Notes under the pieces: model-generated
What the model saw: only the letters and a program-made list of their open reading frames with translations
The model's database searches: none
Told to the model about the DNA's origin: nothing
Made by a program: the position numbers and the translations under genes
Shown: positions 34,213-36,423 of the stretch, piece by piece
How positions within the stretch are numbered: position 1 is the stretch's first letter
How the letters are laid out: every line of letters begins with the position of its first letter
IMG/VR virus record: IMGVR_UViG_3300020165_000065
Location: 1 to 36,423 of that record
Strand: one strand, 5' to 3'
Source of the DNA: a virus
DNA length: 36,423 nucleotides

Positions 34213-34410
34213 TTATCCGTTTCTTAGAACTCCGGCTTCGCGTTCAACTAAAGATTCTACCTCTTCAATTTTATCATAAACCTCTTTTATTTTTTTTCTA
34301 AAAGTATCAATGTCGCTTCCTCCACGGGATACCATTAGATCTAATGTTTTAACTCCGGATTTAATATTTACAAACCCTTTGTCAACCAATTCTTTGTTTC
34401 TAAATGCCAT
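34213..34410 (-). CDS. Small phage protein of unknown function
   Basis: The 65-residue product contains ELVDKGFVNIKSGVKTLDLM followed by a charged helix (RKKIKEVYDKIEEVESLVER). No domain is recognised. A good TTGGAT-17-TATATT promoter candidate stands upstream in the 147-base gap, with a leader of about 20-25 bases. This supports a real gene at the head of the HD-domain/sigma-factor unit. Confidence 0.7.
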   Translation of the reverse strand: MAFRNKELVDKGFVNIKSGVKTLDLMVSRGGSDIDTFRKKIKEVYDKIEEVESLVEREAGVLRNG

Positions 34411-34557
34411 ATTATTTTTATTTTATTAATGTGTCTATAATATACAATAACCCCCTCATTCATCCAACCTATACTCCTCATTTCCTATTCTTTCATTTTC
34501 CTAAATATCTTCAAAACCCGTATTTCCAAGGTACCCAAAATTTCTCTGGTATCCTAC
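34411..34557 (-). promoter_or_regulatory. Non-coding gap with candidate promoter TTGGAT / TATATTATA
   Basis: This 147-base gap is the longest without a gene. On the minus strand TTGGAT (34462-34467) is followed after 17 bases by TATATT (34439-34444) in GTATATTATA. Upstream lies a purine-rich tract (about 34450-34505: GGAAATGAGGAGTATAGG and similar) with G runs unusual for this genome. No open frame of useful length, tRNA or clear terminator was seen. It probably drives the 65-residue gene and what follows. Confidence 0.5.
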
Positions 34558-34992
34558 TTAAAGTCGTAATTCTTTTGATAGTTTAAGAACTTCTAAAAGA
34601 TGAAGACATTTTTCATACTCTTCTCTTTCTGGGGATTGGAAATGTTTGATGGCTAATTCTAAAGAAGTTTCCAAAAAATCATCACCATGTGCCAATATAG
34701 CCTCAACATGATCTTTATTACTAAGATCTATTTTTTTAATATAAAACCAAGCTCTATTATAAGCAATTACTTCACCGGCAGCTGCTAATTCTGCAGGATC
34801 TAACTCCATATTTGAATTTTTTAACAATCGTATTGCTTTTTTCCTAAAATTTATATGATTAAGGATAAGTTTTGTATGCATACCTAACCAATATAGGGGA
34901 GTTGAGGTTAAATTAGTATAAGTAGTAGTATTATTACTTACATCTTCTTCACCAAATAGGTTAAATATATTATCAAAATCCATTTTTTTCAT
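34558..34992 (-). CDS. Helical phage protein of unknown function
   Basis: The 144-residue product has an N-terminal stretch MKKMDFDNIFNLFGEEDVSN and a Thr/Asn-rich segment, then helices including LYWLGMHTKLILNHINFRKK and AAAGEVIAYNRAWFYIKKID. The C-terminus is charged (EEYEKCLHLLEVLKLSKELR). I recall similar proteins in marine T4-like phages but no function. It begins 2 bases after the 62-residue gene ends. An alternative start at the second Met (codon 4) is possible; the first was kept because the spacing matches operon style. Confidence 0.75.
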   Translation of the reverse strand: MKKMDFDNIFNLFGEEDVSNNTTTYTNLTSTPLYWLGMHTKLILNHINFRKKAIRLLKNSNMELDPAELAAAGEVIAYNRAWFYIKKIDLSNKDHVEAILAHGDDFLETSLELAIKHFQSPEREEYEKCLHLLEVLKLSKELRL

Positions 34993-34994
34993 AC

Positions 34995-35183
34995 TTAGTA
35001 ACGATCTTTACTATTACCACCTCTTATCCTATATAAAGCATACTCCCACTTTTCAACCACAGTTTTATTTTTATGTTTATCTTGAGATTGCATTTTTTTA
35101 GTTTGTATGTCAAACTTTTCTTTTAATCCTTCTCTTTGTACTGTTTCATAAACTTCATAAAGTGCGTCTTCGTAATGGCTCAT
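34995..35183 (-). CDS. Small charged phage protein of unknown function
   Basis: The 62-residue product (MSHYEDALYEVYETVQREGL, later NKTVVEKWEYALYRIRGGNS) is helical and highly charged. No motif is recognised. It is the first gene after a promoter candidate with exact TTGGAT and TATATT boxes 17 bases apart, and the next gene follows by 2 bases. This context supports coding despite the short length. Confidence 0.7.
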   Translation of the reverse strand: MSHYEDALYEVYETVQREGLKEKFDIQTKKMQSQDKHKNKTVVEKWEYALYRIRGGNSKDRY

Positions 35184-35211
35184 TTTAAAAATTTTATAGT
35201 ATTAAAGTCAT

Positions 35212-35240
35212 AATATATGGTATAAATACTAGCAATCCAA
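35212..35240 (-). promoter_or_regulatory. Candidate promoter TTGGAT-17-TATATT
   Basis: On the minus strand TTGGAT (35235-35240) and TATATT (35212-35217) are 17 bases apart, and the downstream box continues TATATTATG. The same boxes and spacing occur at 34439-34467. The start codon is 28 bases below the -10 box. The spacer includes GTATTTATACC, a partial match to the late motif. Confidence 0.55.
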
Positions 35241-35247
35241 GTAATTT

Positions 35248-36231
35248 TTACCTTAATATTGTAAGATGCCCAGATTTTTGATATATTTCTGGGGAATTAT
35301 ATTTTCTAGCATAGAAAGTATAAACATATATTCCATCAACCACATAAGAGGATCCACCTTGCATACTACCATCCCAATAAGGATAACTGCTATAATCTTC
35401 TCCGTAACCTTCAAAAACTAAACTTCCCCATCTATTGTAAATCTTAAATTCTACATCAACCCAACACTCTAAATCAAAAATAATTTCCCAAACATCATTT
35501 ATACCATCATTATTTGGGGTTAGTACATTAGGTATAAAAACATTCCAAGGCCAGCACCCATCAATAATTAATTCACTACAGGGCAAACCAGTATTACAAT
35601 CTACTTCAATAATTTTTGTGATAGTATCTGTTAAAAAAACATACTCTAAAACTTCAACTTCCAAAGTATCTACTGTATATATGTAATTGTCTACAACTAC
35701 AGTATCTGCTATGTATTCCACAATTGTATCGGTTAAATACACGTATTCTTGCGTTATAACGGTGTCAATTTGCGTTTGTATAATAGTATCTGGTGGTAAA
35801 GTTATAGTAATTGTATCGTTTAAACAATCAACAGGACACTCAGGTATTTCAGGTAAGAATACAGTTGTATTATTATTTCCAGTAACGATTTCATTTAAAA
35901 TACCATCAACAGACATTACAAAAATACTACCAGGCCCTTCCATTTCAAAATAAGGAGTAGTAAAGAATTGCCCTTCCCCAGGAGGAATTGCATAAGCCCC
36001 AAATAAATCACTACTAAAACATTGATAATAATCTTCATTCCAAATTTCAATACAATAGTCTGTAATTTCTTCATCACCAAAATTCCATACAACATAATTT
36101 ATGTTATAAAAAGGTGTATCACCAATACACCCAGTTTCAATTTCTACATCACCTATTATGGCATCTGGAGATTGGGAAAATAACGATAAGGGCAGTAATA
36201 TAACCGCAAGGGAAAGAAGAAATTTATACAT
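35248..36231 (-). CDS. Secreted protein with T9SS type B (gliding-motility, CHU_C-like) sorting domain
   Basis: The product has 327 residues. Residues 1-20 (MYKFLLSLAVILLPLSLFSQ) form a clear Sec signal peptide. Residues about 25-128 look like a CARDB-type beta-sandwich (NINYVVWNFGDEEITDYCIE, GEGQFFTTPYF). Residues 138-210 are repeats of D-T-I/V with YVYLTDTIVEYI and YVFLTDTITKII, a spacer style common in Bacteroidetes surface proteins. Residues 231-327 are a type B C-terminal sorting domain: FIPNVLTPNNDGINDVWEI, FKIYNRWGSLVFEG, YWDG, VDGIYVYTF and GHLTILR. Such domains direct export through the type IX system and surface attachment. It is flanked by phage genes and tRNAs. The role in infection is unknown; surface modification or exclusion is a guess. 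Confidence 0.88.
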   Translation of the reverse strand: MYKFLLSLAVILLPLSLFSQSPDAIIGDVEIETGCIGDTPFYNINYVVWNFGDEEITDYCIEIWNEDYYQCFSSDLFGAYAIPPGEGQFFTTPYFEMEGPGSIFVMSVDGILNEIVTGNNNTTVFLPEIPECPVDCLNDTITITLPPDTIIQTQIDTVITQEYVYLTDTIVEYIADTVVVDNYIYTVDTLEVEVLEYVFLTDTITKIIEVDCNTGLPCSELIIDGCWPWNVFIPNVLTPNNDGINDVWEIIFDLECWVDVEFKIYNRWGSLVFEGYGEDYSSYPYWDGSMQGGSSYVVDGIYVYTFYARKYNSPEIYQKSGHLTILR

Positions 36232-36298
36232 TAAGTAATAGAGAGTGTAAAGTAGAATAACGTTTTATCACTAATACATATGTAAATCTTCTTTAAGG

Positions 36299-36375
36299 TA
36301 GGCAAGGAGAGACTTGAACTCTCATGTAACCAATTACTCTTTCTACAAGGTATAAGCTTGAGGAGATACATGCCT
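36299..36375 (-). tRNA. tRNA-like element with unusual or missing D-arm, possibly Ile(UAU)
   Basis: On the minus strand a 77-base element has an acceptor stem (AGGCATG with CTTGCCT, one U-U mismatch), a clean T-arm (GAGAG-TTCAAGT-CTCTC at 36307-36323) and a possible anticodon arm CAAG-CTTATAC-CTTG (36346-36360) with U33 and A37 and anticodon UAU. Only 8 bases lie where the D-arm should be. A 22-base segment between anticodon and T-arms contains GTAA-TTGG-TTAC, which resembles a D-loop (AATTGGTTA). No CCA is encoded. It starts 3 bases after tRNA-Arg ends. It may be degraded, divergent or rearranged. Confidence 0.45.
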
Positions 36376-36378
36376 ATG

Positions 36379-36423
36379 TGGTGAACCCGGTAGGATTCGA
36401 ACCTACGACCGATACCTTAGAAG
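36379..36423 (-). tRNA. tRNA-Arg(UCU), 3' part only (5' half outside window)
   Basis: The minus strand shows the anticodon loop CTTCTAA (UCU at 36419-36421), 3' anticodon strand GGTAT, variable loop CGGTC, T-arm GTAGG-TTCGAAT-CCTAC, acceptor strand CGGGTTC, discriminator A and an encoded CCA (36379-36381). Positions 1-31 lie beyond the window end. It would read AGA, a common arginine codon in this AT-rich genome. Confidence 0.88.

Noticed and set aside
34411-34557. Hidden small gene in the 147-base gap
   Set aside because: Frames are short or run into the next gene in the wrong frame, and promoter-like boxes fill the region.
1495-35953. Open frames on the plus strand (for example 1495-1752, 9469-9969, 12044-12346, 12491-12865)
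   Set aside because: Each lies within a well-supported minus-strand gene, has no recognisable motif and shows hydrophobic or low-complexity translation typical of antisense frames in AT-rich DNA.
36232-36298. Terminator or promoter in the gap before the secreted-protein gene
   Set aside because: No stable hairpin followed by T run, and only weak box-like sequences (TACTTTAC) were found.

Overview
The window is part of an AT-rich, tightly packed genome of a T4-like contractile-tailed phage. All convincing genes lie on the minus strand, so transcription runs from high to low coordinates. The T4-type affiliation rests on a gp6-like and a gp25-like baseplate wedge protein side by side, a gp5/VgrG-like spike candidate, a gp55-like late sigma factor and a DnaG/gp61-type primase. 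Three signs point to a host in the Bacteroidetes, probably a marine flavobacterium: a secreted protein ending in a type IX secretion (gliding-motility type B) sorting domain, a 51-residue protein resembling Bacteroidetes histone-H1-like proteins, and gene starts preceded by A-rich sequence with no clear Shine-Dalgarno motif.

Layout in transcription order. (1) 36423-36299: a tRNA-Arg(UCU) cut by the window edge, then a tRNA-like element with an odd structure. (2) 36231-35248: the secreted T9SS-type protein. (3) 35183-33127: small unknown genes, an HD-domain phosphohydrolase and a membrane-anchored small protein. (4) 33118-32306: the late sigma factor, just upstream of the virion genes it probably switches on. 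(5) 32272-13328: baseplate and tail module: spike-like protein, gp25, gp6, several S/T/G-rich structural proteins, and a 2722-residue protein carrying an inserted intein-like Hint domain. Two adjacent proteins at the end of the module are diverged duplicates. (6) 13331-11144: a SegE-like GIY-YIG nuclease, primase and RecB/Cas4-like nuclease. (7) 11119-1: a P-loop kinase, a 668-residue multidomain protein (nucleotidyltransferase, HExxH peptidase, zinc ribbon, HAD), and a run of acidic or modular proteins of the kind seen in marine phage virion clusters, ending in a PD-(D/E)XK-like protein and a partial unknown gene.

Most neighbours overlap by 1 or 4 bases (TAATG or ATGA), so expression is probably operonic with translational coupling. 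Two repeated promoter-like motifs stand out. ATATTTATAA(T/C) lies 5-30 bases before six gene starts and is a candidate late promoter. TTGGAT or TTGATA, 16-17 bases, then TATATTAT, precedes three other gene groups.

The observations most worth pursuing are the phage-encoded T9SS cargo, the Hint domain whose C-terminal junction lacks a splicing nucleophile, the two promoter classes, the concentration of T4 gp21-like cleavage motifs ((I/L)-x-E-(A/G)) near protein N-termini and domain borders, and the multidomain enzyme. No gene-free stretch exceeds 300 bases. No insertion sequence, CRISPR array or convincing terminator was seen.
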